Positions 24,001 through 32,498 of a stretch of DNA of 33,139 nucleotides are shown one piece after another. The DNA lies in contig JAFSYV010000298.1 in assembly GCA_017443585.1 (NCBI GenBank), positions 1 through 33,139 on the forward strand, given 5' to 3'. Both the position numbers and the translations under genes were made by a program. Source of the DNA: Lentisphaeria bacterium (lineage in GTDB: Bacteria > Verrucomicrobiota > Lentisphaeria > Victivallales > Victivallaceae). The notes under the pieces are model-generated. The model saw only the letters and a list, made by a program, of their open reading frames with translations, had not been told where the DNA came from and made no database searches. The stretch's first letter is position 1; each line of letters begins with the position of its first letter.

Positions 24001-24205
24001 ATTTCGTGACGGCTATGTGCAGGGAAGCGGCACCGCCATCACCAGGATCCTGCCGCCGGTTTCCCGTTTCACCAAAACCGGAGACCGCGCGAAAAAACGC
24101 GCATCGGTACTGGAAAAACTGACTGTCTTCTTCGAACGCTTCTGGAATATTTCTTCTCCGGCTCCGGAAGAAGACATTCCGGAATCGGGTGATGTCACGG
24201 TCTGA
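21044..24205 (+). CDS. hsdR: Type I restriction endonuclease, motor and nuclease subunit
   Basis: 1053 aa, a normal HsdR length. The N-terminal nuclease has the ExK core in VHVELKRRGADIEEAFNQIN (about residues 162-181), with the preceding acidic residue in NRYDVTILVNG. The SF2 motor follows: Walker A TTGSGKT at about 325-331, Walker B DECHRSQFGDMH at about 426-437 and motif III FTGTP shortly after. The second RecA domain includes MFLTGFDATTLNTLWVDK and LQAYSRTNRI. The C-terminal helical part would bind the methyltransferase. ATG 21044 overlaps the small unknown gene by 4 nt. It translocates unmethylated DNA and cuts at a distance. No truncation was seen. It is followed after about 50 bp by the convergent prepilin gene. 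Confidence 0.95.
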   Translation: MTKYNIIAENPESTVVSAYTAPETKRAESYQSEAALENAFIELLQKQAYEYLPIHSEEELIANLRRQLEKLNGITFSESEWHTFFHKCIANPNQGIREKSAIIQEDHIQLLTRDDGTVKNIYLLDKEHIHNNFLQVVNQYETGAGTHENRYDVTILVNGLPLVHVELKRRGADIEEAFNQINRYQRDSFWSGCGLFEYVQIFVVSNGTYTKYYSNTTRDAHIRENRAGAPPAKGKQTSNSFEFTSWWADGENKQIPDLMDFGRTFFAKHVILNILTRYCVFTSDRLLLVMRPYQIAATEAIMTRINVSTNYRQYGTIRGGGYIWHTTGSGKTLTSFKTAQLASHLPYIDKVLFVVDRKDLDYQTMKEYDKFEKGAANSNTSTAVLARQLSDPKAKIIITTIQKLSVFIRKNKTHAAYDQHFVIIFDECHRSQFGDMHTAITKTFKRYHLFGFTGTPIFAENASAGRRADLKTTEQAFGDQLHVYTIVNAIADKNVLPFRTEYISTMREKEEIDDETVWDIDREKALLAPQRVANVVKYILEHFDQKTRRNARSFDFTLLTNIAQVASAKNRATVEEIKQKIRMTGFNSIFAVASIDAAKVYYQEFQRQMAEDPVKRLKVALIYSFGVNEDEEAWGGMSEENSESTDGLDQNSRDFLEKAIADYNAMFKTSYDTSSKKFQNYYKDVSLRMKYREIDILIVVNMFLTGFDATTLNTLWVDKNLRLHGLLQAYSRTNRILNSVKIYGNIVCFRNLEKATNRSIALFGDKDAAGQVLLRPFKDYYYGYTDAEGKKVPGYKELVEALLEKFAPGAILSSEAEMKEFARLFGAILKLNNILSCFDAFADLALLSERDEQDYRSMYISVHDHFRKKNRGNKENVNDDIVFEMKLIKQVEISIDFILALIGKYHAGHMTDKEIVVKIQKCIGGSVELRKKKDLIESFIDSLTPESNVDDDWNTFIAEKKKEELDRIIEEENLNPDETRNFMNNAFRDGYVQGSGTAITRILPPVSRFTKTGDRAKKRASVLEKLTVFFERFWNISSPAPEEDIPESGDVTV

Positions 24206-24251
24206 CCGCGGATCAAAAGCAGGTCCGCACTCCGGGCTCCCGGCGTGAAAC

Positions 24252-25052
24252 TTACCAGGTGTCGTCCTTCCAGGTCATGGGGAACCAGAAGGAGCTGTAT
24301 TCCTTGAAGTTGTGGTAGTCCTTGATGGGGATCCGGGTGGCGATGATGCCCGCCGTGTGGCCGTCGAGAAAGACCACGTTGCAGGTGGCGGAACTGGGGA
24401 TCCACACCGTGTTGCCGCCGAAGGGCGGCGCCGCGCCGTGGGCCGCGTAGGGATACCGGCCGCTGGCGTAGAAGGCTTCGTAGTTGGTGGTGTCCATCCA
24501 GTGGGCGGTCCGCGACGGCTTTTTCGTGTTGGAGATCTTGAAGGGCGGCCGCACGGAGCCCCCCGGAGGCCCGTCGGTGTAGTGCCCCAGGCCGTAGCCG
24601 TAGGCCGTGTGGGCGGTGGGCGTGGTCTTGCGCAGGAAATTGATCCGGTCCTGACCGTTGACGGCGGGACAGGCGAGTTTGCTGGTGAGGATCTTGTCGT
24701 CCTTCAGTTCCCAGCAGCCGATGCCGACCGCTTCGTGGATCCCGAGATACTTGGCCAGCAGCCCGTCCCACTTGTCGTTCCGGCGGCTGTAGCCGCTGAA
24801 GATCAGCGTGTTGGAGTTGCCGTTGTTGTAAGGCGGAGCGTAGCCCAGGTTGTCGTCGGCGTAAAAGGTCACCGCCTTGCCGATGTTGGTGAGGTTGTTC
24901 AGACAGGTGGTGGCATGGGCGCGGGCCCGCGCCTGCTGCAATGCGGGCAGCAGCATGGCGGCGAGGATGGCGATGATGGCGATGACCACCAGCAGTTCGA
25001 TGAGGGTGAAATGCCCTCTGCGGCCGGCGGCGGGGATCGGGGGATGTTTCAT
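24252..25052 (-). CDS. Prepilin-type protein with N-terminal methylation motif (second copy type)
   Basis: 266 aa. [20 protein letters not shown], followed by [20 protein letters not shown], is the prepilin leader and helix. [13 protein letters not shown] near the C-terminus is the DGH element of H-X9-DG proteins. The residue before the cleavage point is H instead of the usual glycine, as the D in the other copy is also unusual. TAAGGAGAA lies about 10 nt before ATG 25052. It is the last gene of the minus-strand operon, 33 nt after the large hydrolase candidate. It shares its family and its position beside a secreted TIM-barrel protein with the gene at 9749, so the pairing is probably functional. 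Confidence 0.87.
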   Translation of the reverse strand: MKHPPIPAAGRRGHFTLIELLVVIAIIAILAAMLLPALQQARARAHATTCLNNLTNIGKAVTFYADDNLGYAPPYNNGNSNTLIFSGYSRRNDKWDGLLAKYLGIHEAVGIGCWELKDDKILTSKLACPAVNGQDRINFLRKTTPTAHTAYGYGLGHYTDGPPGGSVRPPFKISNTKKPSRTAHWMDTTNYEAFYASGRYPYAAHGAAPPFGGNTVWIPSSATCNVVFLDGHTAGIIATRIPIKDYHNFKEYSSFWFPMTWKDDTW

Positions 25053-25085
25053 GTTTGCGTTCTCCTTATGTTGAGCGGTTGATGT

Positions 25086-28000
25086 TTATTTTTGCCATTG
25101 CACTTTCATGGTGAAATCCTGCGCCGCGCCGGGGGCCAGCGTGATGGTCTTGAAGACCGGCTCGGCGGTGGAACACGTCCCCGTGTCCCAGAAGATCACG
25201 CCGTAGACGGGCGCTCCGCCCGGCGTTACGGTGAGGTCGGGGAGCCCCGGCTTGCGGAGCGTGAAGGCCGGGCCCCGGACGTCGAGGAGTTTGGCCCGCC
25301 ACGTGGCGTCGATCTCCTTTTCAGGGGAGCCGAAGCGGCAGATCCTGAGCCCCTGTCCCCGATCGAAGCCGACGCCGCCGAATACCGCCCGCCCCTCGGG
25401 TCCGCCCAGATGCTCCGGGAGCATGTGGAACCGGAAGGCGAAGCGCCGGGGCGAAGCGGCGGTGTTTTCGAGGCGCGAACCGATGGTCAGGCTCCGGGGC
25501 GTGAAGAGCAGACGCCGCACGATGCGCACTCCCGCAAGGGGTGCTTTTTCCAGTTCGCTCACGTTACGGTGAAGTTCGATCTCGATGCCGTCGGGCCCGA
25601 CCTTTTTCACGTCCGCGACCTTGAAGCCCTTGACGACGTTGTGGGCGGCTTTCCGGGGTGTCCAGAAGCCCGACGTACCGAAACCGGGCTCACGGACCAG
25701 CTCTTTTCCCCCGATTTCGAGGGAAGTGACGGCTCCACCCAGCGCCGGGTCCAGCAGGATCGTACCCGAAGGCAAGGTGATCTGAAGCTGATATTTGCCC
25801 TTGAACTGAACAGCTTTCAGGGAAACGGAGCCGTTGGCGAGGGGCCGGAGCGACGAGAAATCGTTGACGGGTTCATCCGCGATTGCGGCGGAGCGCATCT
25901 TTTCGGCGTAAGCCTTTTCCCATGCCGCCATCTTGAGGATCCGGGGCAGGCGTTTTTCCATTTCCGCCTTCATGGCCGCCTGCGAGATGAATTCCCCCTC
26001 GCCCGCTTTGCCGGGGACGATGCGGAAGAAGTTCCACCGCAGGGCCCCCGCGTGGACGAGGATGCCCTTTTCGAGTTCCGCTCCGGAAAACATGCCGAGA
26101 GAATACTTTTCGGAGGAGTTGACCGTATATGACCCGTCTTTCTCCAGCCCGCGGACATGCATGAGGGCGAAAAGTTCCCCCTTCTGCCAGAAGTTGCCCA
26201 GTGCGGCCACGGTCTCGTCCCCTCCGCGCCAGGAGCGTCCCTGCCAGATCTGCCGGGAATCGAGAGAAGGCAGGTACTTTTTAAGGTCGCCCGCGCCCCT
26301 GTGATGGGCAGGGAAGAGAGGAACGGGACACGGCGTCACGGGGGTGAAGCGCACGGAATCCGTCGGCTTCCCCTTCAGCACGGTCTCCTCGTGGCGGGCG
26401 ATGATGTCGTTGGCCCCGGCGAGGGCGTTCCAGTAGCGCTGGTCGTACCCCTGCGGGAAGTAGTAGCAGATGGACCCCGCCCAGGCGTTGACGAAATAGC
26501 TCAAGGTGTCGAAGGCGACGGCCTCGGGCTCCGTGACCCAGCTGCCGCACTGGAGTCCCTGGGGCATGGCGATGAGCTTGGGCCGCCGGGCGGGATCCTC
26601 GACATGACGCTTCACGAAAAGTTTGTTTTCCTCGCCCGCGACGAAGGAGAGCAGGTGGAGCCCCGGGAAGTAGACGTACTTTTCGGTGAAGTCGGCGAAA
26701 ACGTAGGGCCCCCACGGGTCGATCCAGGGGAGTTTGCCCAGAAAATCGAGGGAGGAGTATTGCTCGAAAGTTTTGAGGCCCCCTTCCAGCAGCTGGGAGT
26801 ATTCGATCTCGGGGACGAAGTGGGACTCCTTGCCCGCTTTCCGTCCCAGCTCCCGGATGTCCGCTTCGAGGGTCTGACACACTTTCGCGTGCTGGTGACT
26901 GCGGAAAAGGATCCACTGCGTCTCATAGTCGGCGATGATCCGCCTGGGCCATTTGGCGCGGATCTCTTCCGGCTTGGCCTTGCCCGCCATGTGACGGAGA
27001 AATTCCTCCCGGCACCGGTCGCAGAAACAGCCCTTGAACTTCGTCCCCTGCAGCTCCCAGTTGGGCATGATGTGGTCGGCGGTGTCGTTTCTGAGCACCA
27101 TCTCCTCCAGCATCGCGTAAACTTCAGAGCGGTAGAATTTGCCCCGCCGGTAAATTTCCACGGGGCAGGTCTTGAACATGCCCAGCTTGAAGGGCTTGCC
27201 GTCCGCCTGCCGGAAATAGGACTCGGGCGTCCGGTTGGCGTTCCCCCCCAGGCGGTAGCCGTTGGAAAGGGTGTGGCGGGTGGAAAAACGGAGGATCCCG
27301 GCCTTCTTGACCTCTTTCTTCAGGGCATCGCTCCCCCCGTGGAGGGCGTTGAGGCCGTTCCGGACCAGAAACTCCCGGATGACGGGGAGCTTGTCTTCGG
27401 GCAGGGAGAATTCGTGAGCCGTCTGGATCCCCGTGATGAAGTATTTCGGCCGTTTCCCGCGCACGGCTTCGATGACTTTCAACTCGATGGACTTTTCCGC
27501 TCCATGCCACGGGCCGTCGGAAAGGCTGTAGATCAGGGGATAACGTTTCCCCGACGCCTTGACTTCCGGGATCAGCACCACTGCGGGACGGAGCCACACG
27601 CCGTGTCCTTCGACGGGCATGCCCGGAACGAAGCGCTGGACGATGCAGGTCACCGCGGCGGAGCCGTCGGGATTTTTCACGCACTTGACCAGAGAATCGT
27701 CGAAGTTGCCGCCGTGGAACCTGAAGCCCGCCGGGATCTTCAGATGCAATGTCAGTTTTTTGAATTTGGCGCGTCCTTCGTTCCGCATGACGAAGGAGAT
27801 GACGCCCGGCTGATTTTCCCCGATGCAGCAGGTGTTGTCCAGATGACTCAGGGGGGAAACGTAGATGTCCGCCCCTTCGGGAACGGGTGTTTTCAGGAGT
27901 TTCACGTCGTCCAGAAAGATCTTCCCCTGTCCGTAGAGGGCGAAGCGGAGCGATATCCGCCGGGTATGGGGCGGCGCTGCGAAGGAAAAGGAGCGCTGTT

Positions 28001-28598
28001 CCCAGTTCACGGGGAGCGTCACGCGGTGATTGACGGTCTTGCGGAGCGTTTTGGCTCCGGGAACTCCGGCTTCCCGGTCGAAGAAGTCCGCGAAGACGTT
28101 CAGACTGTTGGCCCCGGCGGCGTTCCGGGTCCTGCCCCGGACCATGAAGGAACAACTGTATTTCACGGGGACCGCCGAATCGGGGAGGAGGATCTCCTGA
28201 GAGATGTAACTGTTCATCCAGGGGTCGCCGTCGGCGTTCTGCTCGCGGCCCGCTTCATCGGGCGTATGGAGCACGGCGCACCGGGAGCCGACGCCGGAAC
28301 GGACGACGGTCCTTTGCATGGCTCCCGCGATCCGTTTCCGGTGGGCGGGATCTTTCAGGCCATTCTGCCAGATGTGACAGCCGCCCCGCCACGGTGAAGC
28401 GGTTTTCGTGAAGTCGATCCCCCTGTCTTCGAAATCGCCGTCCCGGACGAGGTTTTCCCCCGTTCCGGAAACTTCGGGAGTTCCCTTGAAAACGCTCAAA
28501 TCTACCGACACGCCCCCCGGATCAAGGGCGGCGGGGGGGATCCCCGCCGTCAGCTGTGCGGCCAGAAGAAGCGGAAAGAGCTGTGATTTCCCGAGCAT
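25086..28598 (-). CDS. Large secreted TIM-barrel hydrolase candidate with N-terminal binding module (1170 aa)
   Basis: Signal peptide-like start MLGKSQLFPLLLAAQLTAG. Residues about 45-240 look like a carbohydrate-binding jelly roll (NLVRDGDFEDRGIDF at its start, KIFLDDVKLLK at its end). A beta domain follows, then a barrel from about 386 (KYFITGIQTAHEF) with PNWELQGTKFKGCFCDRCRE at about 505-525, where a glutamate and a CxCxxC motif are close together. The C-terminal domain from about 940 (GTILLDPALGGAVTSLEIGG) is a mutarotase-like sandwich. The protein at 10612-13377 has the same barrel-cysteine-sandwich plan. No ribosome binding site is obvious before ATG 28598, which lies 7 nt after the upstream stop, so coupling is likely. 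It probably acts on polysaccharide outside the cytoplasm; family not recognised. Confidence 0.75.
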   Translation of the reverse strand: MLGKSQLFPLLLAAQLTAGIPPAALDPGGVSVDLSVFKGTPEVSGTGENLVRDGDFEDRGIDFTKTASPWRGGCHIWQNGLKDPAHRKRIAGAMQRTVVRSGVGSRCAVLHTPDEAGREQNADGDPWMNSYISQEILLPDSAVPVKYSCSFMVRGRTRNAAGANSLNVFADFFDREAGVPGAKTLRKTVNHRVTLPVNWEQRSFSFAAPPHTRRISLRFALYGQGKIFLDDVKLLKTPVPEGADIYVSPLSHLDNTCCIGENQPGVISFVMRNEGRAKFKKLTLHLKIPAGFRFHGGNFDDSLVKCVKNPDGSAAVTCIVQRFVPGMPVEGHGVWLRPAVVLIPEVKASGKRYPLIYSLSDGPWHGAEKSIELKVIEAVRGKRPKYFITGIQTAHEFSLPEDKLPVIREFLVRNGLNALHGGSDALKKEVKKAGILRFSTRHTLSNGYRLGGNANRTPESYFRQADGKPFKLGMFKTCPVEIYRRGKFYRSEVYAMLEEMVLRNDTADHIMPNWELQGTKFKGCFCDRCREEFLRHMAGKAKPEEIRAKWPRRIIADYETQWILFRSHQHAKVCQTLEADIRELGRKAGKESHFVPEIEYSQLLEGGLKTFEQYSSLDFLGKLPWIDPWGPYVFADFTEKYVYFPGLHLLSFVAGEENKLFVKRHVEDPARRPKLIAMPQGLQCGSWVTEPEAVAFDTLSYFVNAWAGSICYYFPQGYDQRYWNALAGANDIIARHEETVLKGKPTDSVRFTPVTPCPVPLFPAHHRGAGDLKKYLPSLDSRQIWQGRSWRGGDETVAALGNFWQKGELFALMHVRGLEKDGSYTVNSSEKYSLGMFSGAELEKGILVHAGALRWNFFRIVPGKAGEGEFISQAAMKAEMEKRLPRILKMAAWEKAYAEKMRSAAIADEPVNDFSSLRPLANGSVSLKAVQFKGKYQLQITLPSGTILLDPALGGAVTSLEIGGKELVREPGFGTSGFWTPRKAAHNVVKGFKVADVKKVGPDGIEIELHRNVSELEKAPLAGVRIVRRLLFTPRSLTIGSRLENTAASPRRFAFRFHMLPEHLGGPEGRAVFGGVGFDRGQGLRICRFGSPEKEIDATWRAKLLDVRGPAFTLRKPGLPDLTVTPGGAPVYGVIFWDTGTCSTAEPVFKTITLAPGAAQDFTMKVQWQK

Positions 28599-28605
28599 GG
28601 ACGCA

Positions 28606-31449
28606 TTACTTGATGGCCATTGTCCCGTAGTATCTGATGTCGCTGAAGGCGCCGAAGGTGGGCTGCCAGCAGCTCTGCTCCCAGCGGAATTTGCGCTCCT
28701 CGCCCACCCGGTAGTAGTGGTTCCGGCAGAAGTTGACCTTGAAGGAGCCGTCGGGATTGGGGGTCTTGAACTTCAAACACTTGAGGGGCAGCACCAGTTC
28801 CCCTTCCCAGCCTTTGGCGGTGCGCTTCGCGGTCCACTTCGCATTCTCGCAATTCCAGCCCAGCGCGGAGATCCAGCCTTTGGCGTTCTGCTTCGTTTCG
28901 GGCGTGTAGTGGAAGTCGGAAAGGGCGTTCTCCGGTCCCAGAATAAACTGGTAGTAATCCTCGGGCGCGCCGCCGTAGAAGAAGAATTCCACGCTCTCCT
29001 TTTCCCAGAGGTAGGAGTCCCGCACCCCGGGCTTGGCCCAGTTGATCTCCTTGTGTTCCGGGGGGATCGTGCAGACGACCTTCGCCCGGAAGAACCCGTC
29101 TTTGACCGAAAAGGTCATCGCCGTGGTCCCCGTGGGCTTGTTGATGTTGTAGCTGTCGGCGAAGTTGCCGATGGTGACTTCGCTTCCGTTCCGCTTCAGC
29201 GTGATGTTCAGGGGATTTTCGGATTTCTTCGCCTTGCGGTAGATCCTGCTGTTGCGCTCGAAAGGCAGGTAGCCTTTGAGGAGCTTCGCCGCCCGGCCCG
29301 CGTAGGGTTCCCTGCCCTTGCACTCCGTCACGGCCCGGCGGAGCAGGCCCATCATCCGGTCCACGAAGGGGGCGGGATAGACCTTCTGCCAGCAGAGTTC
29401 GTAGTTCCATTCGGATTTCCGCCAGTCGAAGCCGTTCAGGTAGGCCAGCTCCATTTCGTCGTGGAACTGCCGGAGCGTCTTCCCAGCGGGGCCGAAGAAG
29501 CCGTCGTAGTACTCATCCAGCAGCTTTTCCACGTCGGTGTCCGGGTCCCACATGAGCTTGGCCCCCAGGTAGAGGTTCTGCACATCGTAGATCCAGTCGG
29601 TCCAGTTGCGCGTGTCCACGCCGTTGGAGTCGTAGTTGCAGAGTTCGATGACCCGGCCCTTGACGATGCCCCGGTCCAGGGCGTAGAGCTCCTTGAGCTG
29701 GCGGGGATAGACCGCCGGAGCGCCGTAGACGCCCCGTTTGAAGCGGGTGTTGTTCCAGTACTCCCAGCGGTAGAGGGCGGCTCCGGAGTTCCGCCACTGC
29801 TTGAGGGTCCTGACCACTTCGCTCCGATAGAGCTTCGAACCGTGGGGAGCTCCCCCCAGACACAGCGTCACCGCCACGTTGCCTTCGAGGGGAAATGTGG
29901 GCGGTTCCTTGTATTCGGAGTAGGCGCAGCACTTGATGAACTTCCCCGGCACGGCCTTGCCCACTTCGCGGGCCACCTTGTTGACGAAGCCCCACATGGC
30001 GTCGGAATAGCGGCCTTCCGGGTTCCTGTCCGTTTTCGCGTCGTTGATGCACAGGGGGCAGCGGCAGTGGAAGAGGGGGTCGCTGTCCCCCGTCATAACG
30101 GCGGCGAAGATGGAGTAATCGTTCTTTTTGAGCTCGGCGATCTTCTCTTTGACTGCTTCCTTCAGCACGTCGGGATTGCGGAAGCAGAGGTGGACGCCCT
30201 GTTCGGCGTTGACCTTGCGGGTGCCGTCGGGCTGAAGGGCGAAGTATTCCGGATGATCGGGGAATTTCCTGTGCCAGTCCCGGAAGGCGTGGTTGGCGAT
30301 GGGACTGCCCACGGAGCCGCCGAAGCGGCAGCGCCGCTGCCAGACGCCGATGTCGCCGGGCTGCAGGTCGGGATCGTTGGGGATGTCGTAGAAGAGGGTC
30401 CGGGTGTTGTTGGCGGGGGAGGTGAAGACGTGGAGCCGACCGACGGCGATCTCCTTTTTCGCCGGAGCCCAAGTGCCGTTCTTGCCGGGCCAGAACCAGC
30501 GGACTCCCAGCACTCTTTCGATGAACTCGTAGGCGGCGTACAGCGTCCCCACGGCGATGGAGGCGCGGGAAAGGAGGGTTTTTCTATACACGGGCCGCTC
30601 CGTGTCGCCGCCCGAAAGGATGATCTTGTCGCCGAAGCGCACCGCCGCGGCCAGCTCGGGGGGCAGGATGTCGGGCGAAAGACCGTACTTCCGGGCAAGT
30701 CCGGTGTCGCCGATGTAGATGGCGGGGCCGCCCTTGAAGGCGGACTCCTTCACCACGGGGACTTGAGCTCCCGTCACCAGCTTGAAGTGGGTCTGGAGCT
30801 CTTCGGCGGCGTAGTCGTAGAGGACGCTCTTTTTATCGGGGATGACGATGGTGAAAAGACATTTTCCCCCGGAAACAAGCGTCAGCGGCTTGGTGAAGCG
30901 GGCCGCTTCCACGCCCGAGCTGGCCGGGCCCACGGACTCGAGGACGGATTTGACGGTCTGCTCCCGCGGCTTGATGAGCCGGACGTTTTTCAGTTCCCAG
31001 CGGCAGTGTTCGTTCCCCGACTGGAGGACGGCGATCTGGATGTTGGGATTGACGAAGGTCCCATCCAGATCGGGGACGGTGAAGCGGCAGACGAAGGGGA
31101 CGTTCTTGTCTTTGACCGCCGCAAGGGCGGGAAAAGTCTTGGTGGCCCGGAGCTTGTTGCCGGGGTTGGTGCAGAGCCGCAGGGCGCTCCTCAGGGGCGA
31201 GGAGCCCGCCTTGCAGACAACTTCGGCCCGGAATTCGAAGACGCTGTTCCGGTTGTCGTTGAAGATCTTGGCCGGGAAATAAAAACTCCGTGAGTAGACG
31301 TTTTTCCACGATTTGCCGTGGGTTTCGGTGTCCAGCGTGTAGTCCGACTCCCGCAATTTCCAGAGGAGCTCTTCCCCTCCGGCCAGAGGACAAAGGAGAA
31401 AAAACGAGAGGAGCAAAAGTCCCGGATACCACTTTCTTTCATACCGCAT
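28606..31449 (-). CDS. DUF4838-type secreted carbohydrate-active protein with C-terminal CBM9-like domain (947 aa)
   Basis: Signal peptide MRYERKWYPGLLLLSFFLLC, then a beta domain. From about 210 there is a glucuronidase-like N-terminal fold (DYAAEELQTHFKLVTGAQVP, GTLYAAYEFIERVLGVRWFW) as in GH67-related proteins. The DUF4838-type barrel follows, with HAFRDWHRKFPDHPEYFAL and a CRCPLC motif near residue 460. The last 200 residues (FRAKVVCTIPPEHKEINW, KGWEGELVLPLKCLKF) resemble CBM9-like sugar-binding domains. AAAGGAAA precedes ATG 31449, and the promoter lies at 31480-31508. It is the first gene of the operon and is divergent from the AraC regulator, which probably controls it. Substrate unknown; a uronic-acid or N-acetylated glycan is plausible from relatives. 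Confidence 0.8.
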   Translation of the reverse strand: MRYERKWYPGLLLLSFFLLCPLAGGEELLWKLRESDYTLDTETHGKSWKNVYSRSFYFPAKIFNDNRNSVFEFRAEVVCKAGSSPLRSALRLCTNPGNKLRATKTFPALAAVKDKNVPFVCRFTVPDLDGTFVNPNIQIAVLQSGNEHCRWELKNVRLIKPREQTVKSVLESVGPASSGVEAARFTKPLTLVSGGKCLFTIVIPDKKSVLYDYAAEELQTHFKLVTGAQVPVVKESAFKGGPAIYIGDTGLARKYGLSPDILPPELAAAVRFGDKIILSGGDTERPVYRKTLLSRASIAVGTLYAAYEFIERVLGVRWFWPGKNGTWAPAKKEIAVGRLHVFTSPANNTRTLFYDIPNDPDLQPGDIGVWQRRCRFGGSVGSPIANHAFRDWHRKFPDHPEYFALQPDGTRKVNAEQGVHLCFRNPDVLKEAVKEKIAELKKNDYSIFAAVMTGDSDPLFHCRCPLCINDAKTDRNPEGRYSDAMWGFVNKVAREVGKAVPGKFIKCCAYSEYKEPPTFPLEGNVAVTLCLGGAPHGSKLYRSEVVRTLKQWRNSGAALYRWEYWNNTRFKRGVYGAPAVYPRQLKELYALDRGIVKGRVIELCNYDSNGVDTRNWTDWIYDVQNLYLGAKLMWDPDTDVEKLLDEYYDGFFGPAGKTLRQFHDEMELAYLNGFDWRKSEWNYELCWQKVYPAPFVDRMMGLLRRAVTECKGREPYAGRAAKLLKGYLPFERNSRIYRKAKKSENPLNITLKRNGSEVTIGNFADSYNINKPTGTTAMTFSVKDGFFRAKVVCTIPPEHKEINWAKPGVRDSYLWEKESVEFFFYGGAPEDYYQFILGPENALSDFHYTPETKQNAKGWISALGWNCENAKWTAKRTAKGWEGELVLPLKCLKFKTPNPDGSFKVNFCRNHYYRVGEERKFRWEQSCWQPTFGAFSDIRYYGTMAIK

Positions 31450-31479
31450 TTATCGTTTCCTTTCACTGTGGTCTTCTAT

Positions 31480-31508
31480 AAAATAGACCGTTGAGCCCCG
31501 GATTGCAA
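31480..31508 (-). promoter_or_regulatory. Sigma-70-type promoter of the minus-strand carbohydrate operon
   Basis: On the minus strand, TTGCAA (31508-31503), a 17-bp spacer and TATTTT (31485-31480), pointing to the start codon at 31449. Confidence 0.6.
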
Positions 31509-31537
31509 TAATAAAAAAAGGCTCCGGATAATAAAAA
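31495..31537. promoter_or_regulatory. Direct repeats between divergent promoters, candidate AraC operator
   Basis: ATAATAAAAA occurs at 31508-31517 and 31528-31537, exactly 20 bp apart (about two helical turns). A partner element GCYCCGGAT occurs at 31495-31503 and 31521-31529. The repeats overlap the -35 box of the minus-strand promoter and lie upstream of the AraC promoter. That position would let one regulator control both directions. Confidence 0.45.
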
Positions 31538-31551
31538 TTTCACTGGCGGTC

Positions 31552-31580
31552 TTGAAAAAACCTTTGGCCGGGGATATATT
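31552..31580 (+). promoter_or_regulatory. Sigma-70-type promoter of the AraC-family regulator
   Basis: TTGAAA 31552-31557, a 17-bp spacer and TATATT 31575-31580. Transcription near 31587 rules out the in-frame TTG at 31584 and supports ATG 31605. Confidence 0.65.
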
Positions 31581-31604
31581 ACCTTGGAGGAAGGGGGATC
31601 GGCC

Positions 31605-32474
31605 ATGGAAGAAAGCAGCGTCAAAATGGCGGAGTTCTGCCGGAAAGGAAGAGAACTTCTCACCGGGAAATTCCTCTTTGCCGAATTTTTTCCCCGCTGC
31701 GGTACGAAGCTCAACAACTACAACCGTTTCCTCATGTGCCTTGCCGGCCGCAAGCACATCATCTACGGAGACGGACAGTCCGCGCAGGATCTCTTTCTCG
31801 ATCCCGGAGATGTGATTTTCGTCCCCGGCAGCGGGGAGGAGTCGGAGGTGTGGGATTCCCCTCACGAAATGATTTCCTGCGTCTTCATGAGCTCTTTCAC
31901 CCGGGTGATCCACATCGCCCACGGCGGCGACCTGGCGGAGCACCCTTCCGCGGACATCTTTTACCACATCCCCAAAGGCGTGATCGCGGGGGAAGGAAAA
32001 GTGGCCGAAGCGCTGCTCGAATTGAAGGACAGCCGTCCGCTCCTTTCTCTCGAACTGATGCGGCTTCTGCTGCGGCTTCTGGAAGAGACCTTGGCCCGGA
32101 TCGGGGAAAAGGGCCTGCCCGAACCCGAGTGGCGGCGGGTCTGTGAAGCCATGCACCGCCTCTTCCGGGGCAATATTTCCCGGGAGGACGTGGCGGAACT
32201 GGCGGAAATTTCCCCGGGCGTCCTTTCCAAACTGGTGAAAAAGCACACCCGCAAATCCTTCCGGGAGTTCGTCAACGATCACCGGCTGGAGTACGCCCTT
32301 TCCATGCTCCGGCAGAGCAATTTCACCGTGAGGGAGATCAGCAGTTTGAGCGGCTTTTCCTATCCGAGCTATTTCATCCGGCTGTTCAAGGCCCGCTACG
32401 GCATGTCGCCGGAGCGTTTCCGGCAGGTCCGCTTCACCCTGCCCGACCCCAAGGATCCGGCCTACACGAAATAG
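31605..32474 (+). CDS. AraC-family transcriptional regulator
   Basis: 289 aa. The N-terminal half is a cupin-like sensing domain (HIIYGDGQSAQDLFLDPGDV, IFVPGSGEESEVW), expected to bind a sugar. The C-terminal 100 residues are the double helix-turn-helix of AraC proteins: ISREDVAELAEISPGVLSKL, KKHTRKSFREFVNDHRLEYA, MLRQSNFTVREISSLSGFSY and FIRLFKARYGMSPERFRQ. ATG 31605 is chosen because of AAGGGGG just before it and because the promoter at 31552-31580 excludes an upstream TTG. It is divergent from the DUF4838 operon and shares a 155-bp regulatory region with it, so it is the likely local activator. It ends 24 bp from a convergent gene. Confidence 0.92.
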   Translation: MEESSVKMAEFCRKGRELLTGKFLFAEFFPRCGTKLNNYNRFLMCLAGRKHIIYGDGQSAQDLFLDPGDVIFVPGSGEESEVWDSPHEMISCVFMSSFTRVIHIAHGGDLAEHPSADIFYHIPKGVIAGEGKVAEALLELKDSRPLLSLELMRLLLRLLEETLARIGEKGLPEPEWRRVCEAMHRLFRGNISREDVAELAEISPGVLSKLVKKHTRKSFREFVNDHRLEYALSMLRQSNFTVREISSLSGFSYPSYFIRLFKARYGMSPERFRQVRFTLPDPKDPAYTK

Positions 32475-32498
32475 GCCGGAGGGAGCACGGGCGGGCCG

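Noticed and set aside
24206..24251. Possible bidirectional terminator between hsdR and the prepilin gene
   Set aside because: Short GC-rich inverted repeats are present (GCGGA with TCCGC; CGGG with CCCG), but no T run follows on either strand.
26157..28397. Plus-strand open frame of 746 codons opposite the large hydrolase candidate
   Set aside because: Antisense to a well-formed secreted protein; no ribosome binding site or recognisable domain.
28408..31293. Plus-strand open frame of 961 codons opposite the DUF4838 gene
   Set aside because: It overlaps a gene with signal peptide, domains and promoter on the other strand, and its composition is typical of antisense shadows.
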